From contig NZ_JACYOX010000040.1 in NCBI RefSeq assembly GCF_015352955.1, positions 1 through 46,570 of the forward strand: a stretch of 46,570 bases of DNA, in the 5' to 3' direction. The translations under genes and the position numbers were made by a program. The number at the start of each line of letters is the position of its first letter. Position 1 is the stretch's first letter. This DNA is from Noviherbaspirillum soli (GTDB lineage Bacteria; Pseudomonadota; Gammaproteobacteria; Burkholderiales; Burkholderiaceae_D). The notes under the pieces are model-generated. The model was not told where the DNA came from and searched no databases. It saw only the letters and a program-made list of their open reading frames with translations. This document shows, in pieces, positions 24,083 through 33,305 of the stretch.

Positions 24083-25523
24083 GGGCAAGGCAACGCTGCG
24101 GCGCCAGCTGCTGGCATGGCTGCTGGGTCCGCTCCTGGGCCTGCTGCTGCTCGATACCCTGGTCACCTACTCCACCTCGCTGGGCTTTTCCAACCGGGCG
24201 CATGACCGCTCGCTGGAAGAGATGGCGCGCGAAGTGTTCCTGCATGTGCGTCCCGGCCCGGCCCAACCCAGCCTGGAGATCGCGCCGATGACGGAGCGCA
24301 TCCTGCGGGTGGACCAGGACGACCGCATCTATTACCGGGTCTCGTCCAGCGACGGCCAGCTGGTCGGCGGCGACCCCGAGCTGGCGCCCACGGCCCGCGT
24401 GGTGACGGGCAAGCCGCTGTTCTATGACGATCTGCTGCATGGCGAGCCGGTGCGGGTAGTGGCCGCGCTGATGACGGTCAACGAGGCGCAAGCGCCGACC
24501 GTAGTGCTGGTGCAGGTGGCCGAAACCCTGAACAAGCGCAACCGGCTGGCGCGCGACATCCTCGCCAGCGTGTTCCTGCCGCAGATCCTGCTGATCCTGT
24601 GCGCCGGCGTCGCGGTCTATTACGGCGTGCGGCGCGGCCTCCTGCCGCTGGAGCGGCTCAAGCGCGCCGTGTCCGACCGTTCCCACCTGGACCTGAGCCC
24701 GATCGAGGCGGTGGGCGTGCCGGGCGAGGTGATGCCGCTGGTGGAGGAAGTCAACGACCTGCTGCTGCGGCTGGGCAAGACGCTGGACTTCCAGAACCGC
24801 TTCATCGCCGATGCGGCGCACCAGTTGCGCACGCCAGTGGCCGGCATCAAGGCCCAGATCGAGCTGGCGCTGCGCGAGAACGACAAGGCCAGGCTGCGGC
24901 ATTCGGTGGCGCAGCTCTACCTCAGCGCCGACCGGCTGTCGCGCCTGGTCGGCCAGCTGCTGTCGCTGGCGCGCAATGAGCCGGGCGCGGTGGAACGCAT
25001 CGAGCTGCATGCGCTGGACCTGAATGCGCTGGCGCTGGAAGTGACGATGGAATGGGTGCCGGAAGCGCTGCGGCGCAATGTGGACCTCGGCTTCGAAGGC
25101 CCCGAGACGCCGGTCTTCATCGATGGCGACGCGCACCGGCTGCGCGAGCTGATCAACAACCTGATCGACAACGCGGTGCGCTACAGCCAGGATGCGGGAC
25201 GCGTGACGGTCCGGGTGGTGGCGGGCGAGCGGCGCATGCTGTCCATCAGCGACGATGGGCCGCGCATTCCGGTGGAGGAACGGGAACGCATCTTCCAGCG
25301 CTTTCATCGGCTGCTCGGCACCAACATGGATGGCAGCGGCCTGGGGCTGGCCATCGTCAGCGAGATCGCGGCCCTGCACAAGGCGTCGATCACGCTGGAG
25401 GAAGACCTGGACGGCGTCGGCAATACCTTCACCGTGTTCTTTCCGGCCCCGGAACAGGCGGCGCTGGACACCGACACTGCGCTGGCCGGACATGGCGCAG
25501 CGCCTGCCGCACCCAGGCCGTAA
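24069..25523 (+). CDS. Sensor histidine kinase (TctE-like)
   Basis: A 484-residue membrane kinase. A first transmembrane helix (about 12-37), a periplasmic sensor region of roughly 120 residues of the TctE N-terminal type and a second helix (about 160-185) precede a HAMP-like linker, the H box DAAHQLRTPVAG near residue 255 and the ATPase domain with NLIDNAVRYS, SDDGPRIP, FQRFHR and GSGLGLAIV. The C-terminal 25 residues are Ala/Pro-rich. TctE homologues sense tricarboxylates in Salmonella, but no tricarboxylate transporter is adjacent, so the signal is unknown. Confidence 0.93.
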   Translation: MPLNKGKATLRRQLLAWLLGPLLGLLLLDTLVTYSTSLGFSNRAHDRSLEEMAREVFLHVRPGPAQPSLEIAPMTERILRVDQDDRIYYRVSSSDGQLVGGDPELAPTARVVTGKPLFYDDLLHGEPVRVVAALMTVNEAQAPTVVLVQVAETLNKRNRLARDILASVFLPQILLILCAGVAVYYGVRRGLLPLERLKRAVSDRSHLDLSPIEAVGVPGEVMPLVEEVNDLLLRLGKTLDFQNRFIADAAHQLRTPVAGIKAQIELALRENDKARLRHSVAQLYLSADRLSRLVGQLLSLARNEPGAVERIELHALDLNALALEVTMEWVPEALRRNVDLGFEGPETPVFIDGDAHRLRELINNLIDNAVRYSQDAGRVTVRVVAGERRMLSISDDGPRIPVEERERIFQRFHRLLGTNMDGSGLGLAIVSEIAALHKASITLEEDLDGVGNTFTVFFPAPEQAALDTDTALAGHGAAPAAPRP

Positions 25524-25562
25524 GGCTGGCGTAAGGAAACTGAAAGGCTGGCGTAAGGCGGC
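25519..25562 (+). promoter_or_regulatory. Four phased 11-bp direct repeats, candidate response-regulator operator
   Basis: CGTAAGG occurs at 25519, 25530 and 25552, with a variant TGAAAGG at 25541. All four start exactly 11 bases apart, separated by four-base spacers. This 7+4 layout is the same geometry as the PhoB box and other OmpR-family sites. The array overlaps the stop of the kinase gene and ends about 90 bases before the TerC-like gene. Confidence 0.6.
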
Positions 25563-25650
25563 AGACAGGAAGGCGAAAGACTCCTTCTCTATCCTTGCGG
25601 GCAAGGGAAATCACATTCCGGTTTCCCATGTCCAATCCAAGGAGACCCGC

Positions 25651-26343
25651 GTGACCATGCTGACTTCGCCAGAATTCTGGCTTGCCCTATCCCAGATCAT
25701 TCTGATCAACATCGTGCTTTCCGGCGACAATGCCGTCGTCATTGCGCTGGCCTCGCGGTCCCTGCCTCCTCAGCAACAGAAAATGGCCATCCTGGCCGGC
25801 AGCGTCGGCGCCATCGTGCTGCGTATCGTGCTGACTTTCTTCGCGGTCTATCTGCTGTCCCTGCCCTACCTGAAGCTGGCCGGCGCGGCCCTGCTGCTGT
25901 GGATCGGCATCGGCCTGCTCAAGGGCGAAGATGGCGACGAGGACCTGGAAGGCCATTCCAACCTGGCCGCCGCCATCAAGACCATCATCGTCGCCGACCT
26001 GGTGATGAGCCTGGACAACGTGATCGGCGTGGCCGCTGCCGCCAAGGGCAACATCGTGCTGCTGGTCGTCGGCCTGGCCGTGAGCATCCCGCTGATCATC
26101 TATGGCAGCACGCTGATCCTGAAGGTCATGACCCGCTTCCCGATCATCATCACCTTCGGCGCCGCCCTGTTGGGCTGGGTCGCCGGCGAGATGGCCTTCT
26201 CCGACCCCAGCATCCATACCTGGGCGGAAAGCCACCACAACCTGCACCTGATCCCGCCGGTGCTGTGCGCGATGCTGGTGGTCGCGGTCGGCAAGTGGAT
26301 GCAGAGCCGCAATGCCGGCGCCCGCGTGGAACACGCCAGCTGA
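25651..26343 (+). CDS. YjbE/TerC family integral membrane protein
   Basis: A 230-residue protein with about seven transmembrane helices and the two acidic TerC motifs: LSGDNAVVIALA near residue 25 and MSLDNVIGVAAAA near residue 120. TerC family proteins are linked to metal (notably manganese) export and to tellurium resistance. The start is the GTG at 25651, six bases after GGAG; an ATG two codons later is possible. No yybP-ykoY manganese riboswitch is visible in the leader. A stress protein gene follows after 15 bases. Confidence 0.88.
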   Translation: MTMLTSPEFWLALSQIILINIVLSGDNAVVIALASRSLPPQQQKMAILAGSVGAIVLRIVLTFFAVYLLSLPYLKLAGAALLLWIGIGLLKGEDGDEDLEGHSNLAAAIKTIIVADLVMSLDNVIGVAAAAKGNIVLLVVGLAVSIPLIIYGSTLILKVMTRFPIIITFGAALLGWVAGEMAFSDPSIHTWAESHHNLHLIPPVLCAMLVVAVGKWMQSRNAGARVEHAS

Positions 26344-26358
26344 GCGGCAGGCCATGCC

Positions 26359-26799
26359 ATGAAAAAAGTGCTCGTTCCTGTCACCGTGCATACCAGCCCG
26401 GAGCAGATGCGGCATGCGGTGGAGGAAGCCATCGCGATCTACCGCAAGGAAGACGGCGTGCAGATCCATTTGCTGAGCGTGCAGCTGCCGGTGTCGCGCC
26501 ATGTGTCGGACTGCTTTGCGCCGGGCGAGATGCAGGAGCTGCATGCGCAGGCCGCCAGGGAAGACCTGGCGCCGGCCCGCGCTGCCTTCAGCGCGGCGAA
26601 CGTGCCCTTTCTCAGCCATATGGAAACCGGGCGCAGCGCAGAAACCATCGCTGCCTTTGCCCGCGAAATCCGCTGCGACCGCATCCTGATGGGCGAAGCG
26701 GCGCAGACCGGCATGGCCAACAAGCTGTTCGGCAACCTGGCCAGCCAGGTCCAGCACCTGCTGGGCCTGTCCAGTGAATGCCGGGTGATTGGCTGCTGA
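26359..26799 (+). CDS. Universal stress protein (UspA family)
   Basis: A 146-residue single-domain protein with a typical beginning (MKKVLVPVTVHTSPEQMRHA) and the end segment ILMGEAAQTGMANKLFGNLASQV. The usual ATP-binding G-2x-G-9x-G pattern is only partly kept, so nucleotide binding is uncertain. It follows the TerC-like gene by 15 bases and is closed by a strong terminator, so the two probably form an operon controlled with the upstream two-component system. Confidence 0.88.
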   Translation: MKKVLVPVTVHTSPEQMRHAVEEAIAIYRKEDGVQIHLLSVQLPVSRHVSDCFAPGEMQELHAQAAREDLAPARAAFSAANVPFLSHMETGRSAETIAAFAREIRCDRILMGEAAQTGMANKLFGNLASQVQHLLGLSSECRVIGC

Positions 26800-26831
26800 A
26801 GCGCTCCGCCCTTTCTTCCGTCGTCATGCAG

Positions 26832-26868
26832 TGCCCGCCCTTGCAACAGGGCGGGCATTGTTTTTTCT
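26832..26868 (+). terminator. Rho-independent terminator after the stress protein gene
   Basis: A perfect 10-bp GC-rich stem (TGCCCGCCCT with AGGGCGGGCA) is followed directly by a T-rich tract (TTGTTTTTT). It lies 32 bases after the stop of the universal stress protein gene. Confidence 0.9.
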
Positions 26869-26880
26869 TCGGGGTATTGC

Positions 26881-27002
26881 GCCCTACGAAGTGGCTGCGG
26901 TTGCAGTTGCTCTTGAAGTGGCCTTGGCCGTTGCCGCTCAAACCCGTTGAGCGCGCCGTGTCAGTAGTCGTAGGGCGGAATACCCCGCAGGGGCATTCCG
27001 CC
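26881..27002. repeat. Nested inverted-repeat element (REP-like)
   Basis: The outer arms GCCCTACGA (26881-26889) and TCGTAGGGC (26968-26976) are inverted copies. Inside lie degenerate GTTGC repeats and a small hairpin CGCTCAA...TTGAGCG (26936-26953). At the right end is a strong cruciform with stem GGCGGAAT...ATTCCGCC (26974-27002). Sequences of the GTAGGGCGGAAT type are common dispersed palindromes in proteobacteria. Confidence 0.6.
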
Positions 27003-27276
27003 AGGCCGCCGAGGCGCCCTGCCGTTTCTTTCCCATATCCTTGCATCCGGCTTGACAGGCATGCCTGGTGATTAGCGCTTGCCGCTGCCCAGGGTGCCCA
27101 ATACGCCAGCTGTTCGAGGAATGCATTGCCGGCGTCCGGATGCAGGCCCCGCCCGGCATCGTGGAAACGCTTTCGATCTTCTCCATGCCGGAACTGCCGC
27201 AGGCCGCCGACATGCGGTCGCTGCAGTCCCGCGCAGCGGTGGCGAAGCGGCTGCGCGAGAGTGCCAGTGCGCTCGT
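27003..27276 (+). other. Gene-free stretch with a coding-like remnant
   Basis: No complete gene is supported here. From about 27071 to 27290 the plus strand has one frame with codon use like the neighbouring genes (it contains LFEECIAGVRMQAPPG and ETLSIFSMPELPQAA). It has no good start, runs into the 3' end of the convergent CoA-transferase gene and matches no family I know. It may be the tail of a gene displaced by the adjacent repeat element. Confidence 0.4.
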
Positions 27277-29310
27277 TCAGCCCGCCGGTCCTGCCGGCCC
27301 CATCAGCTGCGACAGCGCCTCCTCGGGCGTGGCATACAGCGCCGGCTCGGCGTCATGGGCGCGCAGCGCCTGGCCGAAGTAGCTGCGCATGAAGGTGCTG
27401 GTGGTGTAGCGGGTGACCCGGCTGTAGAAGCGCTCGGTCAGGTCGCGCACCATGGCGATATAGTCGTCCATCAGCTCCGGCGCGATGGCGAAGTTGTCGT
27501 AATTGACGATGGCCGGCACCTTGCGTTTCAGCGGCGCCAGGCACTGCGCGACGCTGATGCGGATTTCATCGATGTCGGCCATGGTGCGGATCTCCACGCC
27601 CTCGAAATTGATGAAGAAGATGTCGCGCTGGGCGTCGAAGCGCAGCCGCTGCGGCAGCGGCAGAAACAGGATGTCGTCGCGCAGGCCCATGGCGGCCGGC
27701 CGGAAGATGCGCGCATCCATGATCTTGAGATTGGCGCTGACGGCAGGACGAAAGCGCATCTGCCCGATCACGTCGCGCTCCAGGTCGATGCCGGGCGCGA
27801 TCTCGATCACTTCCAGGCCGTCAGCCGTCAGCTGGAACACGCAGCGCTCGGTGATGTAGAGCACCGGCTGGCCGCGCTCCACCGCATGCGCGCCGCTGAA
27901 GGTGCGGTGCTCCACTTCCTCGACGAACTTGCAGGCCGTGCCCTCCCGCACCACCCGCAGCGCGCCATTCTGGATTTCCACCTGAAGGTCGCCGGCAGTG
28001 AAGGTGCCCACGAACACCACCTTCTTCGCGTTCTGGCTGATGTTGATGAAGCCGCCGGCGCCGGCCAGGCGCGGGCCGAACTTGCTGACGTTGAGGTTGC
28101 CGTGGCGATCGGCCTGCGCCAGGCCGAGGAAAGCGACATCCAGGCCGCCGCCGTCATAGAAGTCGAACTGGGAAGGCTGGTCGATGATGGCGTCGGGATT
28201 GGTGGCGGCGCCGAAGTTCAGGCCGCCGGCCGGGATGCCGCCGATCACGCCAGGCTCGGCGGTCAGGGTCACCAGGTCGAGTATCTTCTCTTCCGCCGCC
28301 ACGCTGGCCACGCCTTCCGGCATGCCGATGCCCAGGTTGACCACGCTGTTGGGCTTCAACTCCATCACGGCGCGCCGGGCAATGATCTTGCGCTCGTTGA
28401 AGGCCATCGCCGGCAGGGTCGACACCGGCACCCGCAGTTCGCCGGCAAAGGCCGGGCTGTAGGGCTCGGCGAAGGTCTGCATGTGGTATTCCGGTTTTTC
28501 CGCCAGCACCACGCAATCGACCAGCACGCCAGGCACCCTGACCTGGCGCGGATTGAGGCTGCCGCTTTCGGCGATGCGCTCGACCTGGGCGATCACGATG
28601 CCGCCGGAATTGTGCGCCGCCATCGCAATGGCCAGCGCTTCCAGCGTCAGCGCCTCGCGCTCCATCGTGATGTTGCCGTTGGCGTCGGCAGTGGTGCCGC
28701 GGATGATGCCGACGTTGATCGGCATGGCCTTGTAGAACAGGTATTCGCGGCCGCCTATGGTCATCAGCTCGACCAGGTCTTCGGTGGTGGCGGCATTGAC
28801 CTTGCCGCCGCCGTGGCGCGGGTCGACGAAGGTGCCCAGGCCCACCGCGCTGATCACGCCCGGCTTGCCGGCAGCGATGTCGCGAAACAGATGGCTGATG
28901 ATGCCCTGCGGCAGGTTGTAGGCTTCCACCCGGTTTTCCATCGCCAGCTTCTGCAGCCGGGGCACCAGGCCCCAGTGGCCGCCGATGACGCGCCTGACCA
29001 GCCCTTCATGGCCCAGATGGTTCAGGCCGCGCTCGCGGCCATCGCCCTGCCCGGCCGCGTAGATCAGCGTCAGGCCGCGCGGCTGGCCGGCGCCTTCCTG
29101 GCCCGGCACCACGCCCAGGAAGCGCTGCTCCAGCGCCACCGCGATATTTTCCGGGAAGCCGATGCCGACGAAGCCGCCGGTGGCCACGGTGTCGCCATCG
29201 TGGATCAGACGCACCGCTTCGGCGGCCGAGACGATCTTGTTGCGATGGGCGCGGCGCGCGCTGGCGGCTTGCTGGTCCAGGCTGGCTGCCTGGGTGGGGA
29301 GCTGTGACAT
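27277..29310 (-). CDS. Acyl-CoA:acetate/propionate CoA-transferase (family I)
   Basis: A 677-residue enzyme with fused alpha and beta subunits. The N-terminal half has the CoA-transferase opening [25 protein letters not shown] (residues about 25-50), and the second half begins [26 protein letters not shown]. The catalytic glutamate lies in [10 protein letters not shown] near residue 352. Characterised propionate CoA-transferases are about 520 residues; the extra C-terminal 120-150 residues here appear in related betaproteobacterial enzymes as far as I recall. It would move CoA between short-chain acyl-CoAs and acetate or propionate. GGAGACTCC precedes the ATG. Confidence 0.88.
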   Translation of the reverse strand: MSQLPTQAASLDQQAASARRAHRNKIVSAAEAVRLIHDGDTVATGGFVGIGFPENIAVALEQRFLGVVPGQEGAGQPRGLTLIYAAGQGDGRERGLNHLGHEGLVRRVIGGHWGLVPRLQKLAMENRVEAYNLPQGIISHLFRDIAAGKPGVISAVGLGTFVDPRHGGGKVNAATTEDLVELMTIGGREYLFYKAMPINVGIIRGTTADANGNITMEREALTLEALAIAMAAHNSGGIVIAQVERIAESGSLNPRQVRVPGVLVDCVVLAEKPEYHMQTFAEPYSPAFAGELRVPVSTLPAMAFNERKIIARRAVMELKPNSVVNLGIGMPEGVASVAAEEKILDLVTLTAEPGVIGGIPAGGLNFGAATNPDAIIDQPSQFDFYDGGGLDVAFLGLAQADRHGNLNVSKFGPRLAGAGGFINISQNAKKVVFVGTFTAGDLQVEIQNGALRVVREGTACKFVEEVEHRTFSGAHAVERGQPVLYITERCVFQLTADGLEVIEIAPGIDLERDVIGQMRFRPAVSANLKIMDARIFRPAAMGLRDDILFLPLPQRLRFDAQRDIFFINFEGVEIRTMADIDEIRISVAQCLAPLKRKVPAIVNYDNFAIAPELMDDYIAMVRDLTERFYSRVTRYTTSTFMRSYFGQALRAHDAEPALYATPEEALSQLMGPAGPAG

Positions 29311-29420
29311 GGCGGAGTCTCCGTGAGGTTTTGCAGATTATGCAATAAAGCGCGTGGGACTCGGCGTGAGAGCCGCTACAGCCAGCCATCGTTGCAGAAA
29401 CATCAGCAACTCGGCTGGCA

Positions 29421-30944
29421 TTATAGGAAATCCAGATCAAGCAAAGACTGTTCTGCCCACCACATGTCTGCGGCAGCTTCCGGTGCAAGAAGCGAGGAGG
29501 CAACACTATCCATTTGAGGTGCCGGCCACTTGGTGTCTCGAATGGCTTGCTCCAGGGCTGGAAGGTTGTCGCAGGAAGGCCTGTCCAGGCCCAGCAAGGC
29601 CCATGATGACCAGCCGATGGCAGGGCTTGCTTCCGGTGCAGGCTGGACGGAAACACTGTTGATGAGATATACCGGCCGCGTAGTAGCCGGCGCGACTTGC
29701 TCCAGCGCGGGAAAGAAGGTGAAGGAAGTCGCACTGGTGGGCAACAATTGGGACACGGTCGTCGCGGGAATGGCGGCAGCCATGCCAGCCGCTGCGGGTG
29801 CTACCGCTCCGGGGGCGACAAGGGCTTGTTCCACATGTTCACCTGCTTCCTGATCATATGACTGGCAAGACGGCGTATTGAAATCGGGCAGGGGCTGCAG
29901 TGTTGGCTCCATGGCCGGGCTTGCTTTCAATGCATGCTGCCTGGGAGAGCTGCCGCTTCGATTTGCCTCAGTCTCGGCGGCCAATGTCCTGCGCATGGCA
30001 TCAAGGCGCTCCTGGTATGACAAGCTGCTCTCCACAACACCTGCACGACTGATCTTTTTAAGCTCCCTGAAAACCCCTAATTCTTTGAGGGAAGCGTAGG
30101 AAGTCGCCAATATGGGGTCGGCCAAACGCGCTTTCCTGTTGCTTTGCCATACGGAGATGGCCAAGTCGATGAATTGAATGGACGTGCCCTCTCCAAACAA
30201 TGCATTTTTCATCTGGCGGCGCATCGTGGCGCGGTCGGCTTGGACTCGCCCGGACCCATCTATGGTTTTACATGCTGCCGCGATGCGGGATAGGCCTTCG
30301 CAAAAAATCCTGCTTGAAGACCAGAATCCAGGTGACGGCTTACGAAGCGTCGTATGCGTGGTCAGTATCTTCAAGCACTCCACGAAATTAAGGAACGTCG
30401 CACCCGACTTGAGTGTGGAATTCAGAAATAGCCGGATATGCATGTTTGCCATCTGGTCATCCGCATCAAGGCCGCGTTCGGCTATATCCAGCATGGATAA
30501 ACCGGCAGCCGAGACCTTGGCGCCCGATGATACCTGGGGTGCCTGCAGCAAGCCTGGGCACGGTACGGGCAAGGTGGAAAATGTGCAGGAAACAGGCGTC
30601 TCGCCTTCGCTTCGTGGAGCGTTTATGGCGGTCGGCATGTCATCGTCGGCATGTATCCGCTTAGGCAAAGGTTGTCCGCCCCGCATCTGGTACGCCGCGC
30701 TGGCCGTCTCAGGCGAGCCGCCATGTGGCGCGGGATTACCGAGCGCAGCATCATATGAACGCTTGGCCGGCGTGCAGGGCGCGCTGGATGCTCGCTCTGG
30801 CGCAAGCGCCGTTAGGGAAATTGCTGGTACAGGCTTGCTTGGCCGAGAGCGCAGCAAGGGGCTGCCTTGTGCCTGGCTGGCAGACTCGGTCGATACACGG
30901 CAATTATTTTCCGTATGCAAAGGTAGGGAGGAAATGGTGTCCAT
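29421..30944 (-). CDS. Unknown 507-residue protein with effector-like composition
   Basis: I do not recognise this protein. Its first 100 residues are rich in Ser, Pro, Thr and Ala without a signal peptide, as in type III secreted proteins. A central helical region (about 150-330, containing MANMHIRLFLNSTLKSG) looks folded. The C-terminal third is Pro/Ala-rich with reiterated short motifs (PALEQ twice, SWALLGLD and WWAEQSLLDLDFL). GC content is below that of its neighbours. The ATG at 30944 (MDTISSLPL) is chosen; a GTG at 31067-31070 would extend it by 42 residues. No secretion genes are nearby, so the effector idea is only a suggestion. Confidence 0.6.
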   Translation of the reverse strand: MDTISSLPLHTENNCRVSTESASQAQGSPLLRSRPSKPVPAISLTALAPERASSAPCTPAKRSYDAALGNPAPHGGSPETASAAYQMRGGQPLPKRIHADDDMPTAINAPRSEGETPVSCTFSTLPVPCPGLLQAPQVSSGAKVSAAGLSMLDIAERGLDADDQMANMHIRLFLNSTLKSGATFLNFVECLKILTTHTTLRKPSPGFWSSSRIFCEGLSRIAAACKTIDGSGRVQADRATMRRQMKNALFGEGTSIQFIDLAISVWQSNRKARLADPILATSYASLKELGVFRELKKISRAGVVESSLSYQERLDAMRRTLAAETEANRSGSSPRQHALKASPAMEPTLQPLPDFNTPSCQSYDQEAGEHVEQALVAPGAVAPAAAGMAAAIPATTVSQLLPTSATSFTFFPALEQVAPATTRPVYLINSVSVQPAPEASPAIGWSSWALLGLDRPSCDNLPALEQAIRDTKWPAPQMDSVASSLLAPEAAADMWWAEQSLLDLDFL

Positions 30945-31392
30945 CTTCAAGCAGGAAGTGGCGGAAAAGAAAAGGCAACCGCCGCGGGTTGCGCCTTCGT
31001 CCGGGAACCTGGCATCTCTATAGGTGCGGGCGGTCTGGGTAACGGGATATACAACCTTGTTTCTTCTCACCTTTTCGCTTATCGGAAAAAGCCGAAACCA
31101 ATTAACAAACCTTGGTGCAGATCAACGATGTGACTGTCACATGCTGCAAAACGGGATCATTATTTACAGCTCTTGCGGCCTGCCGCCAATCGCGGACCAA
31201 AGCCATCCAGCCTGCCACTCTGTCTCACTGGCACGACGTTCGGCATCGAGCTCGGTGTTTAACCGAAGATAATTGTCCCCAGCGTCATGCACTTCTCCCT
31301 TCACCCGTTCAAGCCTTGTACGACAGCCCTATCTGCCGCTCCGGCAACCAGCCAGAACCAGCTTTCCGAGCAATCGCGCAACGGCCCTGGCC
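30945..31392. promoter_or_regulatory. Intergenic region with a perfect 15-bp palindrome
   Basis: A gene-free stretch of about 450 bases upstream of the unknown protein and downstream of rmuC. It is AT-richer at 31070-31160 and holds the perfect palindrome ATGTGACTGTCACAT (31128-31142), a 7-1-7 inverted repeat suited to a dimeric regulator. It lies about 185 bases before the start at 30944. No convincing -35/-10 pair was found. Confidence 0.5.
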
Positions 31393-32862
31393 TCAAGGGT
31401 CGTTCGTGCCTTCCTTCTCTTCCCCGAATTCCAGCGCCGCCGCGCCCAGCAGCGCCTGCGCCGCGTCGCCTGGCAGCGCTTCCACCGACTTGAGCTTGCG
31501 CGACATTTGCCGGCTGCGCACTTCGGCCTGCTCGATGTTGCGCGCCGCCCGTTCCAGCGTCAGCTTGGTAGTGGCCAGCACGTCGCCGAACTTGCCGAAC
31601 TCGGTCTTGACCGCGCCCAGCACCTGCCATACCTCGGACGAGCGCTTTTCCAGCGCCAGCGAGCGGAAGCCCATCTGCAGGCTGTTAAGCAGCGCGCACA
31701 GCGTGGACGGGCCGGCGATGGTGATGCGGCAGGTGCGCTGGATTTCATCGGCCAGGCCGGGCCGGCGCATCACTTCGGCGTACAGGCCCTCGGTCGGCAG
31801 GAACAGGATGCCGAAGTCGGTAGTCAGCGGCGGCGAAATGTATTTCTCGCAGATGGTGCGGGCCTCGCCGCGCAGCACCCGCTCCAGGTCGCGCACCGCC
31901 AGCGCCACCGCATCGGCATCGGCGCGGTCGGCGGCGTCGACCATGCGCTCGTACTGCTCCTTCGGAAACTTGGCGTCGATCGGCATCCAGACCGGCGCCC
32001 CGCCGTCGCTGGCGCCCGGCAGCCGGATCGCGAACTCGACCCGCTCGCCGCTGCCGGGCACGGTCTCGACATTCTTTGCGTACTGGTCGGCCGTGAGCAT
32101 CTGCTCCAGCAGCATGCCCAGCTGCACCTCGCCCCAGGTACCGCGTGTCTTCACATTGGTCAGCACCCGCTTCAGGTCGCCCACGCCGATGGCCAGCTGC
32201 TGCATCTCGCCCAGGCCCTGGTGCACCTTGTCGAGCCGGTCCGACACCAGCTTGAACGACTCGCCCAGCCGGTGCTCCAGCGTCGCATGCAGCTTTTCAT
32301 CGACTGTGCGGCGCATCTCTTCGAGCCGGGCGCCGTTGTCGCTCTGCAGGTCGCGGATCTTGGCTTCCAGCGTGCCGCGGATCTCGGCCATTCGCTGGGC
32401 GTTGGACTCGGTCAGCGTGGCCAGGGTCTGGTTCAGGGTGTCGCCGAAGCGCTTCAGCGCGCCGGCCTGCTCCTCGCGGCCGGCCTTGGCCTGCAGCGAG
32501 ATCGCATTGCGCATCGCTTCGAGTTGCTGCGCATTGGCTTCGGTCAGCTTGGCCAGCTGCTGCGCAAAGGCATCGATCTGGCCGGTCTGCAGCGAGGCCA
32601 TGCCGGTCACCTGGGCGCCGATGCTGCGCTGGAATTCGGCCAGCAGGCCGGACAGTTCCTGGCGCGTGCCCTGGGCGCTGGCCTGCACCTGGCTGCGCAG
32701 TTCGCGCTCGGTACGCTCGCTGGTCTTTTCCAGCACATCGAGCAGTTCATCGGTGCCGGCATCGGCGCCGGCCTGGGCGCCGCGCCGCATCAGCAGCATG
32801 GCCTGCAGGGCAATCATCACCAGCCCGAGGCCGAGCAGCAGGAAAAATTCAATATTGGACAT
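31393..32862 (-). CDS. rmuC: DNA recombination protein RmuC
   Basis: The 489-residue protein has an N-terminal transmembrane helix (residues 5-25), a long coiled-coil region (about 35-215) and a C-terminal RmuC nuclease-like domain with VKTRGTWGEVQLG, VWMPIDAKFPKEQYERM and FGILFLPTEGLYAEV. In E. coli RmuC limits inversions at short inverted repeats. The stop codon of the haemoglobin gene lies four bases upstream of its start, so the two are co-transcribed. Confidence 0.93.
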   Translation of the reverse strand: MSNIEFFLLLGLGLVMIALQAMLLMRRGAQAGADAGTDELLDVLEKTSERTERELRSQVQASAQGTRQELSGLLAEFQRSIGAQVTGMASLQTGQIDAFAQQLAKLTEANAQQLEAMRNAISLQAKAGREEQAGALKRFGDTLNQTLATLTESNAQRMAEIRGTLEAKIRDLQSDNGARLEEMRRTVDEKLHATLEHRLGESFKLVSDRLDKVHQGLGEMQQLAIGVGDLKRVLTNVKTRGTWGEVQLGMLLEQMLTADQYAKNVETVPGSGERVEFAIRLPGASDGGAPVWMPIDAKFPKEQYERMVDAADRADADAVALAVRDLERVLRGEARTICEKYISPPLTTDFGILFLPTEGLYAEVMRRPGLADEIQRTCRITIAGPSTLCALLNSLQMGFRSLALEKRSSEVWQVLGAVKTEFGKFGDVLATTKLTLERAARNIEQAEVRSRQMSRKLKSVEALPGDAAQALLGAAALEFGEEKEGTNDP

Positions 32863-32866
32863 GGGT

Positions 32867-33274
32867 TCAGCCGTGGCGGTTGCGCATCCAGTCGGCGGTC
32901 TGGAAGAAGGAATGCATCAGCCGTTCCTGCAGCGCCTGCGGCATGTCGAGCTCGTGCATGGCCTGCGCCATGCAGCGCAGCCAGTCGTCACGCTCCTTCG
33001 ATGCAATCGAGAACGGCAGATGGCGTGCCCGCAGGCGCGGGTGGCCGAAACGCTCGATGAAGTGGTTCGGGCCGCCGCTCCAGCCGCACAGGAACCAGAA
33101 CAGCTTGTCGCGCGAGCCATCCAGCGAGGGCGGATGCATCGCGCGCAGGTCGGCGAACCTGGGTTCCAGGTCCATCAGGTCATAGAAACGGTCGACCAGT
33201 TCGCGCAGGCGGGCCTCGCCGCCGATGATCTCGAACAGGGTCGGGGAATTGTCTTGGTCTTCGGGAGTCGTCAT
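32867..33274 (-). CDS. Group II truncated haemoglobin
   Basis: A 135-residue globin of the trHbO group. It shows LFEIIGGEARLRELVDRFYDLM, then FWFLCGWSGGPNHFIERFGHPRLRARHLPF containing the distal region and the proximal His of the F helix, and a C-terminal MHSFFQTADWMRNR. These small haem proteins bind oxygen and may protect against reactive nitrogen or oxygen species. The ATG at 33274 (MTTPED) is preferred to a TTG three codons earlier. It heads a two-gene unit with rmuC. Confidence 0.92.
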   Translation of the reverse strand: MTTPEDQDNSPTLFEIIGGEARLRELVDRFYDLMDLEPRFADLRAMHPPSLDGSRDKLFWFLCGWSGGPNHFIERFGHPRLRARHLPFSIASKERDDWLRCMAQAMHELDMPQALQERLMHSFFQTADWMRNRHG

Positions 33275-33305
33275 GGGCGCCAATGATAACGCACGGCCGC
33301 CGCCG

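Noticed and set aside
25524-25650. yybP-ykoY manganese riboswitch before the TerC-like gene
   Set aside because: Looked for because such genes often have one; the conserved core was not visible, and the leader instead holds the 11-bp repeats.
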